From NCBI RefSeq assembly GCF_022605725.1, contig NC_065551.1, forward strand, positions 27,714,001 through 27,778,000: a stretch of DNA of 64,000 nt. The letters run 5' to 3'. Made by a program: the position numbers and the translations under genes. Source of the DNA: Anthonomus grandis grandis (lineage: Eukaryota > Arthropoda > Insecta > Coleoptera > Curculionidae). How positions within the stretch are numbered: the stretch's first letter is position 1; each line of letters opens with the position of its first letter. The notes under the pieces were generated by a model, which was not told the DNA's origin, made no database searches, and saw only the letters and a program-made list of their open reading frames with translations. Below are positions 1-13,500 of the stretch, in pieces.

Positions 1-2034
1 AAGATTGTAAGTTAAAAATAAAATTGTTAATTTACCCACCTAATTTAAATACCGAATTTTTATTCTTTTTAAAACTCAAAGCTAGTATCAAAATAGTTTG
101 GTAGTTTAAAATTTTAAATGCGTAATCTTACTATAAACTACAATAATAACTGCAGTAAAATATGATTTCGAATCAACGCAAAATATGTGCCCCAGCGCGG
201 AATTTTTGCCATCGCGATGCGGTCGTCGCCTCGCATAATTTCGGCTTCTGTTGTGAGGTAACGATGGAAGCGGGGATAAGTGTCCAGGCTAGAACTATCG
301 ATCGGCTACGTTCTATGCCGGTTTTTTAACCGCACGCCGACCATAAAGATTTCCCATTATAAGGCGACGTATAACAGTGTGTCAAAAGTTTTAACGCTTG
401 AGAATTCCTCCTTAAGTTCCTTATTATCATCGGCAGTTTTTTTTTGGGTCTCTTCTGGAATCCTGGATTAACTTTTAAGTGCAGATTCTACAGTTCCTCG
501 TTATAAATAACGCTTAACAATTTTATTTACAGTACCTCTTTTTATGTCAAGACGTTTAGAAGAAATGTCAATTTGCTTCTCAACTTTTTGGTGTAATACA
601 ACTATTTTCTGTTTCTAAGTCAGCCTCGTAATACTTGTAAGGCATTTTAATTTTAAAAAAGAAACCTGTTATATAAATATTTAATCCGTATTTTTTTTCA
701 TTTCAGATGTCTCCCCAACCATTAAAAAAGTCCTCTTCGGTCAACGAGAATACAACTATGCAATTTTCCGTATGAGACGAACCCAGCTTTTTTAATTGTA
801 TATTTTTCTGTAAATAGTAAGTTAGCCTTAGTCTTTTTTTTTTAATAATATTATGGAATTAGATAAAAAAATCTCTGCAAAAAACAGAGTTAATTTACAT
901 AACAAATCAGTTTAAATTATTATAGCTTTTGGGTTTAAGGATACATTAACTTAAGAATATTTAATGAAACATAACGAAACAGTTTTGTTTGATATAGATT
1001 TTATTGATTCGTTTTTTTTAAGTCCTTATTTTCTTTTTTTTTGTATCAAGTTGTAATATTTTTAAAGAGTTTATTTTTTGTTTTTTTTTTTTTGAAAATT
1101 TATAGAAAACTCAATTTTAGTTTTTGGGCATGCAGCCAATAAGCGACTTTTTTACTATTCAAATTAAGGACACATTTAATAAGTGATATTATTTTAGAGC
1201 ATTAATAATGTAATAGTTCTACAGGGTGGTCAAGAGATAATATAGTAAACAAAGTACTTTAAAAATCAGTCACTTTTGGACTATGGTTAAGTTATATACT
1301 TAGTTATGCTTCATGTGATAGGATTTCGTGCTGATTTTTTAAAGTTTTACCAGTCTTACCAGACTTATAGTTTTTATTTTATTACATTAATAATTTAACA
1401 ATATATATTTATACTTTCGTTCGGGCCACATTACATTTTGTTTTATATGTTACAGTAATTATGTTTGATTTTTGTACTAAAAAAATAATTATTGCAGTTA
1501 TTATGATATAAGTGCCTACAGATATTAAAATATGACGTGCTTTGTAATACCGTTTAATGACTGAACCATCATCATATCTTAAATTGTTTGATTTATTAGG
1601 GTTAACAACGAAATTATTCACGGTCAAATAATAATAATTATTCATAAAATAGGGCGGATCTGTTTTTACGCTTTTTTGTAATGTAGGGAGAATATTGTAA
1701 CATGTAAAACTGGTGCCTTAAATTTAATATTTATTGATTATTGCTGTTCAGTTACATCACCCAATAAATAATTACTTGTAATAAGCAGTTTTATTGGAGT
1801 TTTAATTTTTTCTAGGATCTTAGAAATTTGAACGACCTATACCGTCGTTTAATGTTAATATTGAAAAGAGACTACAAAATACAAATCACAAAGGAGTTTT
1901 TCTAATGTATTTAATGTGTCTTATTTAAAATGATCTATATGGGGATATTTGAAACCGTTAACAATTGAAGTTACTCTATCAACTGCCTATAAATATTCTG
2001 TCATTTACATTACCTGATTTTTGAATTGATATTC
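1..2034. other. AT-rich stretch without a recognisable gene
   Basis: I see no gene here. The sequence is strongly AT-rich with many T runs. The exception is a clearly GC-richer, CpG-containing block at about 175-390, which could be a promoter, a non-coding exon or a piece of an unrecognised repeat. On the minus strand two frames stay open through this block, but neither gave a family I know. A GT donor-like sequence lies at about 258 on the plus strand. Confidence 0.4.
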
Positions 2035-4000
2035 CGCATGATAGTAAAAAATTCTGGAAAATGGTTTCTATAAATAAAAAAGGCTCAGGTATCCCAGCTA
2101 AAATGAAATATATGGATAGGGAGTCCTCGAACAATCAAGATATCTCTAACATGTTTGCGGAGTTTTTTGAGAGTGTTTTTGGTATACGATAATAGCGATG
2201 ATTTAAATACTAATAACAATTTTTTACATTCTATTTATCTTTCTGAATCTGAAACTCTCGAAGCATTAAAAACACTTGATCCCAAAAAAGGGCGCAGGCC
2301 CAGATAATTTTCCATCCTTTTTTGTTAAGAGTTGTGCAATGGGTCTCGCCCCTCCCCTGACCTTAATTTTTAATCAATCACTGTTGTGCGGTGTTTTTCC
2401 GGATAAATGGAAACGTTCATATGTCATTCCAATATTTAAAAAAAATGAAAAAAACGTAATTAACAATTATTGACCAATAAGTAAGCTTTATATTTTTGCC
2501 AAGGTTTTTGAAAAAATAATTTATAAATATATTTTTAATGTTGTCAAACGTTTACTAATTTCTGAGCAACATGGATTTCTATCAAATAAATCCATTGAAT
2601 CTAACCTTCTTGAATATACGGAATACATTAGAGAAAACATGGATAGCTGAGTTCAGGTGGATGCTATCTACACCGATTTTAGTAAAGCTTTTGACAAAAT
2701 TGATCATACCATAATGAAATATAAATTAAAAAGAGTCGGTGTGGATGGCATTTTTCTGGACTGGTGCGAATCCTATTTAAGAGGTCGTACTTTTTCTGTA
2801 TTGATAAATGAGGCTGAATCTATGAATATAAAAGTTACCTCTGGGGTACCGCAAGGATCCCATCTAGGACCTCTGCTCTTTCTTATTTATCTTGATAATG
2901 TAAAACTTTGTTTTTCAAACTCTATGGTTCTTGGATTCGCCGATGACTTAAAAATTTACAAACAAATTAAAATTCCGCACGATTGTGAATTGCTGCAAAA
3001 GGACTTCATCAATTTCATGAATACTGTCTTAAAAATAACTTGTTTATAAATTCAAATAAATGTAACGTTATCAGTTTCACTAGAAATAAAAATCCAATTC
3101 AATACAATTACAGAATTGGTAACAGTGCCTTAAATAGAGAAAACGAGGTTAGAGATCTGGGCTTGACACTTGACAATAAACTTACATTTGAAAAACATAT
3201 AGATTTCAAAGAGTTTTAAAATGTTGGGCTTCATAAATAGACAATCTAACTTATTTTCAAAACCAAATACATACTTAACACTCTATTATGCTTATGTACA
3301 CAGCAAACTTAATTTTGCTTGCTTATTATCAAATTTATAAAGACGCAATCGAAAGGGTACAAAAAAGGTTTTTGAAGTCATTTTTATTCAAATATGGTAA
3401 CCAGCTTCAGCTTACTAGTATAGCATCTGTGAGAAATCATTATAATATTTTAACTCTTCAGGATCGAAGGATTTTATCTGATATTATGTTTCTTTATAAA
3501 ATATTAACAGGTAAAGTAGAGTCTCCTCATTTGTTAAGCAAAATCTCATTTAATATAGCGCCGAGAGCATTTAGGGTAAACCATTTGTTCAAGGTCCCAT
3601 TTAGACACACTTTGCATGCTCAAAATTCTCCTATAATAAGGATGATGCGTGAGGCCAATGTTTTATATTCTGATTTAGATTTGGATTTTTTTAACCTGTC
3701 TGAAATAAAACTGAAGCAAACAATTAAAAGCGCCCTTCTGTCAGAGATTTAGATATTTAAGTTTAAGAAAACATTTATTTTTTATATGTTTATATAAGTT
3801 AAGGTAGTAACCAACCAAAGTAGGTAAAATTTTCTTGATGAATTTTTTTGGTTTTTTAGTTAGTATTTCTTAGTTTTTAGTTAACTTAGTATACATTTTG
3901 ATGTGGATACTGTTGTAGGTTTACCTGTTTGTATCCTTAAAAGATTATAAATAATTAAAAAATAAATTACAGTTTGAACAGGAAAAAAAAAAGAAAAAAG
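2035..4000 (+). mobile_element. Degraded LINE (CR1/jockey-type) reverse transcriptase, 3' portion
   Basis: This is the 3' part of a non-LTR retrotransposon. Translated pieces in order show the start of the RT domain (KKGAGPDNFPSFF at about 2283, then WKRSYVIPIFKK), the palm motif DFSKAFDKIDH near 2680, the GVPQGSHLGPLLFLIY block near 2845, and FADD, the catalytic aspartate pair, near 2937. A thumb/C-terminal part reaches 3752. A TGA interrupts it at about 2471 and a stop lies near 2647, with further frame changes after 3049, so it is a pseudogene. An A-rich tail at about 3984-4000 marks the probable 3' end. The endonuclease end is missing here, so the copy is 5' truncated, as is usual for LINEs. 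Confidence 0.85.
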
Positions 4001-4149
4001 TGCGTTTTTTAAAAGTTCTTTATATTTTGTTTGTTATAAAATATACAATAATAACATTTTTACGGTGGGCGTATTTTTTATTATATGCTTCTATTAATTA
4101 TTACTTTAAATCATTATTGATCATACAACACTGTTAACGAGCAACTAAC

Positions 4150-4475
4150 ATTTTAGGGTTAAGGTGGGTGTTCAAAGAAGCCACCTTTTTTCGAACACAC
4201 AATATACATCATCTCATTACTGTTTCACAGAATTTTCTGATCATTTCTGGGGTAATTCTGTTAACAAATTCCATAACAGGGTGTCTCAGCTTCTCTTCGG
4301 TTTCGTATGTCCTACAGTTTGCCACATATTTGAGGAAACGCCTCCATGCCAAAAAATCAAGCGGTGTTATGTCAGGGGATCTCGCAGGTTATCTTACCAA
4401 TCGCGGGTTGCCTATTCACTCGGAAAATTTGTTATTTACAAATTTTTTAAATTTTACAATAGCGATTGTATAAGT
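4150..4475 (-). mobile_element. Remnant of a mariner-type transposase (C-terminal part)
   Basis: Read on the minus strand, this piece contains PARSPDITPLDF followed by a helical tail. This is the third-aspartate region of a Tc1/mariner transposase and is very like the better-preserved element at 53320-55143. Stops interrupt it on both sides of the motif. No terminal inverted repeats or target duplication could be found, so only a decayed internal fragment remains. Confidence 0.6.
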
Positions 4476-4789
4476 TGACGGTATGATGAGATAACACGTT
4501 TAGAAGTGTTTCAGGTTTATCTTAAATTTTAGAAGTAAATATTCTGATAGAAATCATACCCTTTTTAGTGGCATTATTTATGATTTGTCAAAATTTAAAA
4601 TTAAAACAAGTTATTTAAATAATTTATTACTTTATAACGAAGTGCTGTCACCTACACAGTATATAGTCCTACTAAGTCGATATTAACATACAGAATGATT
4701 GGCACTAAAACAAGAAGCGTCTCTAGTACTGTCGGTGAAGTTCTACCCAAAAATTAATATAAAGAGTTTGTTTAAACTTTATTAACTAG

Positions 4790-6420
4790 TTAAGGCCAGA
4801 ATTCGACGCTCGATTTAAACTCATTGAAGATAATTTGAATAACTTGTCAAGTACTTTGGCGGGCATAAAAGGTTCCGTGCATGATTTTTCCACAAAAATT
4901 GAGGCCCTAGACATTGGTAAATAAGCTCATAAAAAATACATTTTTCTTTGTCGAATTAGAAGAAAATGAAGATACAGTTGAAGTGATTCCTGGCTTTATA
5001 AAGTCAACGTTTAAAGTTTCTGCTGCTTATCTCATCAGCCTTGACTGCGTTCCTCTTATTGGCCAAAATCCGAGTATTGCCAAATGAAGGCCCATCTTGG
5101 TAACATTTGTCCAGAATTGGGAGCGTAATAAAGTTTTTAATAACGAAAAAGCTTTAAAAAAATAGAATTACGCCATTTTTGAAGATTTGACAAGAAACAC
5201 TACGCGTGCTTAATGCTAAGAAAACATAAAAAAAAAATAATACATGGTCAGCAGGTGGAATTATATCCAGATGGGACTAAAAATTAAAGAAGAAAATTAA
5301 ACTTGTCTGCTAGAATTTATAGGCTTGGTACGACATTATACCATTTATATTAACAGATCAGTACAGTAGTGTAAAGTATTTCTGTTTTTTTTTGTTCATT
5401 GTTGCCAGAAATTATATTAGTAGTTTTTTTTTAATGTATGTATGTATAACATGTTTCTGATATAAGATTTTATTCTAATTATGATTATTAGGATATTGTA
5501 TTTCTATCGAATAAGCTCTACTTTAGGAAATGCATTCATATTACTTAGATAATATATTATACCACTTTTTATTAGACTAACTTGGTTAAGGTTTTTCATA
5601 CATACTCATGAATTATTGTTTAAATTTTATCTTTTGTGCAAAAGAAAACATACACGGTAATTTACTTATCAAAGTATGCAATTAAGTCTTAAATCCGTAG
5701 TAAAGCTTTGTTGTTCGAAAATTATGAAGAGTGGTAATGCACATTTATTTCGACCACCTGAATGTTCGCTCTTTGAATAAGAATTTTGTTTTTTTCTCGG
5801 AGATGATCGTAGAACATTCTTTTGATTTTTGAGTCATTTCAGAAACATAACTAAGTCCTGAGCTGGCTGATCCTAGTTTTCAGATTATAAGGGCTATAAC
5901 TTTGTAAGAAGAGAAAGGGATACAAAACAAGGTGTGGGATTTTTTATTAAAAATGATTAAGTTCTCGGTTTTGGTGTTGAATTCACCTTATAATGCTTAA
6001 CTCGAACATATCTGGCTATTAATCAAATGTGTGATGTATAGCTCTAATATAAGAGGTGCTAGAGGATATTTTAGCGGAGGTTTTGTCTAAGTTTAATATC
6101 GTTTGTTTTGGAAAAGATCTAAATTCTAATTTATAGGATACTTGGGTTTCCAAATCAAATCCACTTTTGATTTTTTTTTGAAAACTATAATTTATTTCAA
6201 CAGGCTAATTTGCCTACTCGAACTATCGTTCTAACACGTTGTTGGATATTTTGGTATGTAGTGATGTTACCTTAGTTAATGAAACCGAAATTCTTAAAAT
6301 GGATCTTGGATTTTAAAAATTTTAATTACACTGATTTTTTAAATGATTATTCTTTTAACCAGAATGTACCAGCATGTAGGAATATGAACACTAATTTGAA
6401 AAGTATATAGGATGTTTCCA
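4790..6420 (+). mobile_element. Heavily decayed LINE: ORF1 and AP-endonuclease remnants
   Basis: Conceptual translation gives an ORF1-like segment around 4800-5160, with an acidic stretch then VEVIPGFIKSTF. An apurinic endonuclease segment follows at about 5755-6300, with LNVRSLNKNF, then SPELADPSFQI, FSVLVLNSPYN, and a decayed active-site strand near 6110. Stops and frameshifts are frequent. The order ORF1 then endonuclease on the plus strand is that of CR1/jockey-like LINEs. The RT part is not found downstream, so either the copy was cut or the rest decayed beyond recognition. It may be the same family as the element at 2035-4000, but this is inference. Confidence 0.6.
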
Positions 6421-7532
6421 AAGTACATGCGCTAGTTCTTCATGAAAGCAAAACTCAGTTATAGTCTGTAAATCAAGAGACATTATTTTAAATTATAATC
6501 GCTTTTTTATTAAAGCCTACTCGTAAAAACTTAAATTTGTTTATCAACTTAGACCTAATATTTTCGTCCCATACAACGTAAATCGCAGATGGTAACATAG
6601 ACGTCGAAAATGAATTATGTCTGGTGGCGACTGTTGTGTCAATTTTTTGACTTTTAGTACAATGAATAGTAGGTTGAAAATGTTAAATTTGCGTAATAAA
6701 CAAATCCATAAAAATACATATTTATGTTTTTTAGGATCGGTCAGCTGTAATCGGGCATTTTATGCATTAATATGATATACAAAATGTTAAGGGTATGAAT
6801 TATTTTCTTGGATTGGTCACATACGTTTTGGTTCACCCCTACAGTATGAATTTATAAAAGAAACTTTATAGAACATTGTTGAATTTTCCCTCTATGTCTA
6901 AAGAAGACTGCATGTAATTTAGTCCATGCCATAATTTTCCAAAATGTCTAATAATAAGTTGTCTTTAGAACACTTTATAATTTGACAAATGAATTATTGA
7001 AAAACACATACTTGACAATAACTATAAATTATTTTTTATAAATTAAATATAATTATTTTTGCTATTATAATTATAATCCAATCTAATGAAACTGGAAAAT
7101 TTCATTTAATTTTTTTCTAAAATTCCACTTTTATCTTATCCTTACGTAAAATTAAAAAAAAAATCTCTCAAATGCTAATTAAATAATTATAATAATTAAC
7201 TTTTAATGATTTTTAAATGATGTAGCTTGCAAAGTTTGGTTTTTTATAAGACACGTGTCATTTGTTGATTATTTATAATGTTATTAATATTTTAGTTATT
7301 AAATATTTACAACAACTCCAAGGAGACCAGGAAGTAAACCGAAAACAGGAAAAATATTATTTCTTAAAACAAATCTAATTAAGTTATTTTTTTGCGGAAC
7401 CACAAATGAACAGTGACTTTTTAGAGATACCCTGTATGCCTAATGTTCTTCTTAAGGAAAAAATACATATATGCTTAAATAGAACATTTAATTTAAATTC
7501 ATAACCCATAAGTTGCAAATAAAAATTTCCTA
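6421..7532. other. AT-rich intergenic sequence
   Basis: I see no coding signal or recognisable repeat. The right part is the 3' flank of the minus-strand P450 gene. Confidence 0.4.
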
Positions 7533-10500
7533 TTATGTTCTTGGAGTAAAATGACAATCCAACTGATGGGTTGTTCTCATATCAATAAAGGAATCCAATT
7601 GAAATTCTTCAATAGACTTATGACTAGAGGTTATTTTCAAATTTCTGACAATATTGGCCACAGTGGTTTTCATTGCAATCATGGCTTGAGGTTTACCTAC
7701 CAATTTGAACAATTTGTTAGATTTTCTTTCAATAATATTTAAAAGTATCTTACCAATACAATCTCTAGAACCTAATGAAAAAGGTAAAAATGAACCATGT
7801 TTTATTAAATGTTGATTTTCCGGTAAAAATCTATCTGGATTAAACTGTAATGGATTTGGCCATAATTTTGGATCTCTGTGAACGTGAAAGACGCTTATCA
7901 TGATCGAAGTTCCTTCAGGAAGTGTTTTTGTACCTAAAAAATAACAGTAGATTCATTAATAACTTATTTAACAATTTATTTTCTTACCAAGTGTAAGATC
8001 ACCATCACAAATACGTCCTATTATCGGTATTACAGGAAGCACTCTTAATGATTCGCAAATCACTGCTTCTGTATATTTTAAATTTGATAAGCCATCATAA
8101 GTGATTTCCTCATAACCCAGCTCTCGTTGTACTTCTTTAAACACTTTCTCCTATAATGAATTGGTATATTGGTAAATTCTAAACATGAAATATTTATCAA
8201 AGAACTGCTTACCTGCACGTCTGGATGCATTCCCAAAAGAGTCATGATAAATGCAAGAGAACATGCAGTTGTATCAGTGGCCTAGAGTATATAATATAAA
8301 GCAGTTATTATTAATATGCTTTCTAATATATTAAAAAGGTAATGCTTGGGTAAAGATAATCATACTTACAGCAGCTAGAAAGAAAAAGAGCTCTCTGGGT
8401 ATTATTTCATTACGCGATGGATCAGACTCAAACAGGGTAAACATAAGATCCAAGAGACTCGTTTCCTTGTTTAAATTGTCCTCTAAAATTTAGGAAATTC
8501 TAGGTTATGATGTTTCACATTCAAAAGTGTATTCTGACCATAACGAATTAGATGATCATTCTATGAATGTTCCGAACCATTTATATGAGTATTTTTTTAG
8601 ATCACTAAAATACATAATATGTTCTTTTTATTTTGTAAATTCTAAATTTCAGTAATAGGTGTTTAATTTATTAAATTGGAAAGTCTTTATCTAATTTAGC
8701 ACCTCACACTAGAAACACAAAACACTAAAATTTCCATTTGTCACAATCGTGTAAAAAGCACATTTTTAAATAATATAGATTGTTTTAAATATTATATAAT
8801 ATAAATACTATTTGCTTTACCTTGGTGCTGTTGTCTTCTTTGTGCCGTGGTTAAGTTAATATATTTATTTATTTCATTCAAAACTCCTTTTATTGCTCTT
8901 CCATCAGGATGGAATTTAAGCCACACTCCTTCAGAAAGGGCAGGATTAAATTGCAGACTGTGACCCAAAATGCGAGCCCTAAAACAATTTAAAAAAATAA
9001 CTGATTAATTAATGTCACTATTTATAAAGAATTTCTTACTTACTCTTGCAACAGTTCAGCCAACCTTTCCATGTTTAAAAGCACTTTATTTGGCTCAATT
9101 CCCACGCTGGTTACTAAAAAATGTTTTAAGGAAATTAGGAAAAACAAATGAAAGAACACTCCATTCAAAAAGTACTAAATCAAACACCAAATGGCCCTGT
9201 CATTGCCTTACTAAAGAAAAAAAATCAGTGAATATTATTCAAGAGTTAATTAAAAAAAAGTAAGTCCTCAAATGCAAAAGAACAAATTGCTCTTTCACCA
9301 TGTCACAATCGATAAAAACGATAGTCAAATTGTATTTTCAATTGCTTGATCCAGTGTATTCTCCAGATTTGGCCCCAAGTAACTATTTCCGATCCTCAAA
9401 AGAACCCACCAGAAAAAAAATTACTCTAATAAAGTCATTCTGCAGGCTTGAAATGTTAAAGTTGCAATTAATAACTTAAATCAAATACTCTATTATTTAA
9501 TGCAGTGCTAGAGTAACGACTTACACATCAATTAAATATACTTACAAAAAAAATTAACAAACGTATGACCACCAAAAAATATAAACAGATCAGGAACACT
9601 GGACTTTTGTCTTAATTCCTTGACCATCTCACAGCTTCTTTCATAGAATACTGGCAACTGGTGCCTAAGAATAGTCGGCTTGTAATTTGGCGCATAGTGT
9701 TGTCGACGAGGTTTCCAAAGCTCATCTCAAAAAAAAAAAAATAGAAGTAATATTGTATAATTTTTTCACATACAGCGACTTACGGGGAATAAACATTATA
9801 GCTTTGTCAAAAAGAAGTTTAAATTTTTCGTAAAGGACAGCCTTGTTTCGGCAATTACGATGGTTTAACACTGTTTTGACTTCATTGACATCTGCTGTAA
9901 AGTAGAGAAAGTCTTGTCCAAACCACAAGGTAGCAGGAAAACCAATATTTTTATGTAGCCATATTACAAATGCGATTAGGTTTACTAAAATAGAAGATTC
10001 AGTTATGTATAGTGTTGTATCGTTTTTTACTGTTCGTTAGGTGTAAGTTAAAATACTCAATGCGTAAAAATAGCCAACTGATTTAGTTTATACGTACACA
10101 CTAATGTCGATCACTTAAGTCTACTAAAATCCTTTATTGACAATGTATCTATTTACTATTATGTATGTCGATTTTTAAAGTCGCTCCAATATTCTGACTG
10201 ATTTGATGCAGGTTGCTTATATACTCGGCAGACCGTGGTTCCGGAAGATTCGCTAACCTTCCATGCGTTTCCAGATAATTCCGGAATAACAACGTACAGC
10301 AGCGATTCGTGGCTTAATATTGTTACAGCATAGTAGTATATATTAAATTATATAAAGAAGCAAGATATTAAATTATATAAAGAAGCAAGGTTTGGGCATT
10401 CATAACTTCTACACAGAGTATCTTATAAGTCAAAGAGGATATTCATCCATTCGTATATACATTCCATATCGTTTTCAATTAATTTAGTTTTTTTGTGACT

Positions 10501-13500
10501 TACAGAAAAACGTTGATATTGTTACAAATAAAATAATATTGTTAGAGACACATTATATAATGTACTTTTTTCAAGAAATAACTGAAATGATTGATGATCT
10601 TTCAGTTCCATTATGTCTTTAAAATATTCTTTTCTAAGAATAAGACGGAAACGATAATTTCCGCCTTAATTTTACCACATTTGGCAAAAATATAAACCTA
10701 GATGTTGCTACCGATAAGCTTAAAAGAAGCATAAAAATCTTAGCTTGGCGACATATAAAGATTATATGTGGTATATGTATGATATAAGTTATGACTATTT
10801 TAAAATCTGTTTTTGACCTAAAACTAACTTCTCTTAAATTGGTGTATTTCTCACTTTTACAAGAACAACTCAAGGATAATTTTCATTACACTATATACCT
10901 CTAGCTATAGTCCATTTCAAATAGGTAGAGAGCAATAAAACCTTATTAACGGAGTGTCACCACATGGAAATTTATATTTTTTTAATTAAGGACTTTATGT
11001 ATTATTTGATTTTTAGATTTTTCATAAAATTCTAAAAAATTTAATGTCATGCATGTCATACTTTTAGAGACGGTTAAATTTGTTTTTTTTTAACTTTAAG
11101 AGGGTACAGAGCCATAACTTCTTGTCATAGAATAAAATGACTTTTACATTCCTACCTTAACTTGTTAATATGTGTTTAATAAAAGAATAAAAAAATGATC
11201 TATAGCCTCTTAAAGTTGAAAAAAATCGATTTTCAACTGTCTCTAATTCAAAACCTACTTGGTAATATATAATATGTAATGATGAAACTCTCGAAAATTT
11301 ATATTTTATTTCTCTTTGTATATAAGTATATGTATATTGATAATGTTGGATACTAATTATATGGAAAAAATTTGCTTTGAAAATAAAACTAAGAACCAAA
11401 GTTCTTTAGAATTAAATACAAATGTTTTGTCTAAGATATATTTTATCAATTATTAAATCAATATTTTTCTGTCTAATACTACAATACAATTCCTGTCTTA
11501 TATATTTCTTCCAGTTGAATTAAATGATGTAATCAGCTTTTTATATTTTTAGCTGATCTCGGAAAGATTAATTTTATGAAAAAAAAGGAAAAAGTAATGA
11601 GTCCATTTATTTCTATGAAATGAAATGACTGCAATGAAAAATTGTTACCAAATTTAACATTTCAGTCTTATTACTACACTCGCCGGCACAAAATTCCGCC
11701 ACCCTGAAATATTGGCCAAGTTTGATGTTTTATAAATTTTTTATTTTTTATCAGATTCTCAAGATTTTGCCATCAGTTTTTAGATACATTTGTTGTGATT
11801 TTTTAAAATCATTTTGTAAAGTAACATTTTTCGATTAGGCTATATTATACAGGAGTAAAACAAACTGTTGTTTTTTCCCGTCATTTCAAAAGACTCTGTA
11901 GAAAAATTAAGGTGGATAATTCTGTTTACATACTGTTCCTAGTAATCTTTGATGTATTCTAAACATTTCGATTTTTGATTCATTCCATTATCTCATTTCT
12001 GCTGCGATATCATTATTTAAAAAAAAAAAATTTAATAGCGTGTATTTCCTTCTCTCGCAGCAATAACAGCTTGCAGTCTTCGCGGCATCGAATGAATAAG
12101 GTTCCTTATTCTTTCTTGAGGAATAACCTCATATTCTTCGATCAGCGCTAGTCGTAAGTCTTGCAAGGTTCGTGGTTGTACAGGACGGCTACGAACGGCC
12201 CTTTTAAGTTGATCCCAAAGATGTTCTATTGGGTTGAGATCCGGGCTACATGCGGGCCATTCCAATCTTGGGAGTCCAACTTCATCCAGATATTCGCTCA
12301 CTACATGTGCAACGTGAGGTCTAGCATTATCATGCATTAATGTAAATTGGTTCCCAATGAATGGAGCAAATGGGACAACAACTTCTTGAAGGATTTCCTC
12401 AATGTAACGATGGGCGGTTAGAGCTCCATTTTCAATAAATACAAGATTGGTGCGTGCTTCGGTAGAAATACCCGCTCAAATCATGACTGAACCGCCATGA
12501 TATGAGATTTGTTCTGAAATGGTGCAGTTAGCATATCTTTCATTTTTACGCCTGTATACCCGCTCACGATCATCCTGCGTCCTTAAACAAACCCTGGATT
12601 CATCTGTGAATAGTACGTTTGCCCACTGTTCTAGAGTCCACTCAAAATGCGATCTTGCAAACCTCAGTTGGTGTTGTCGATGCCGAGGAAGTAATTGTGG
12701 ACATCTTGCTGGCCTTCGTAAATAAAGTTCAGCTTCTGCTAATCTTCTACGTACCGTTCTTTCACTTACACTTACTCCATGAAGTATTCGCAAGTCATTT
12801 TTTAGACACACAGCAGTAGATCTTCGATCTCTTAAAGAACTAATGGTGACAAAGTGATCATCAGCTGCAGTGGTCATTCTCCTTCTGCCAGAGCCTTGTC
12901 GTCTAGTAAAAATTCCCGTCTGTAAATACCTATTCCAGGCATCTCAAACTGTAGACCGCGGAAATCTCAGAGTACGGGCGACATAACTTTTGCTACGGCC
13001 ATCCTCTATTAACGCAACAATTCTACCCACGTCTGCTGGAGTTAATACCATATTGACACACAACAAATTATAATAGTGACACTGTCAAACTTTATGTCAC
13101 ATTAATTGCGTCCTTAGCCAAAGTCGATAATTTTTAACCGAAAACTTGACATTAATTATCTAAAAATAAGCTTCAAATCAGCGTTTTAATAAAAAATTTG
13201 CAGCTCGCAGCAAAAATGAGATAATGGAATGAATCAAAAATCGAAATGTTTAGAATACATCAAAAATTACAAGGAACAGTATGTAAACAGAATTATCCAC
13301 CTTTATTTTCCTACAGGGTCTTTTGAAATTACGAGAAAAAACAACAGTTTGTTTTACTCCTGAATAATATAGCCTAATGCTACTTTACAAAATTATTTTA
13401 AAAAATCACAACAAATGTATCTAAAAACTGGCAAAATCGTGAGAATCTGATAAAAAATTAAAAATTTATAAAACATCAAACTTGGCCAATATTTCAGGGT

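Noticed and set aside
1409..1645. 78-codon minus-strand frame with a hydrophobic segment
   Set aside because: AT-driven Asn/Tyr/Ile composition, with no splice or start context.
12519..12819. Plus-strand frames opposite the Tc1 transposase
   Set aside because: Antisense shadows of the transposase reading frame.
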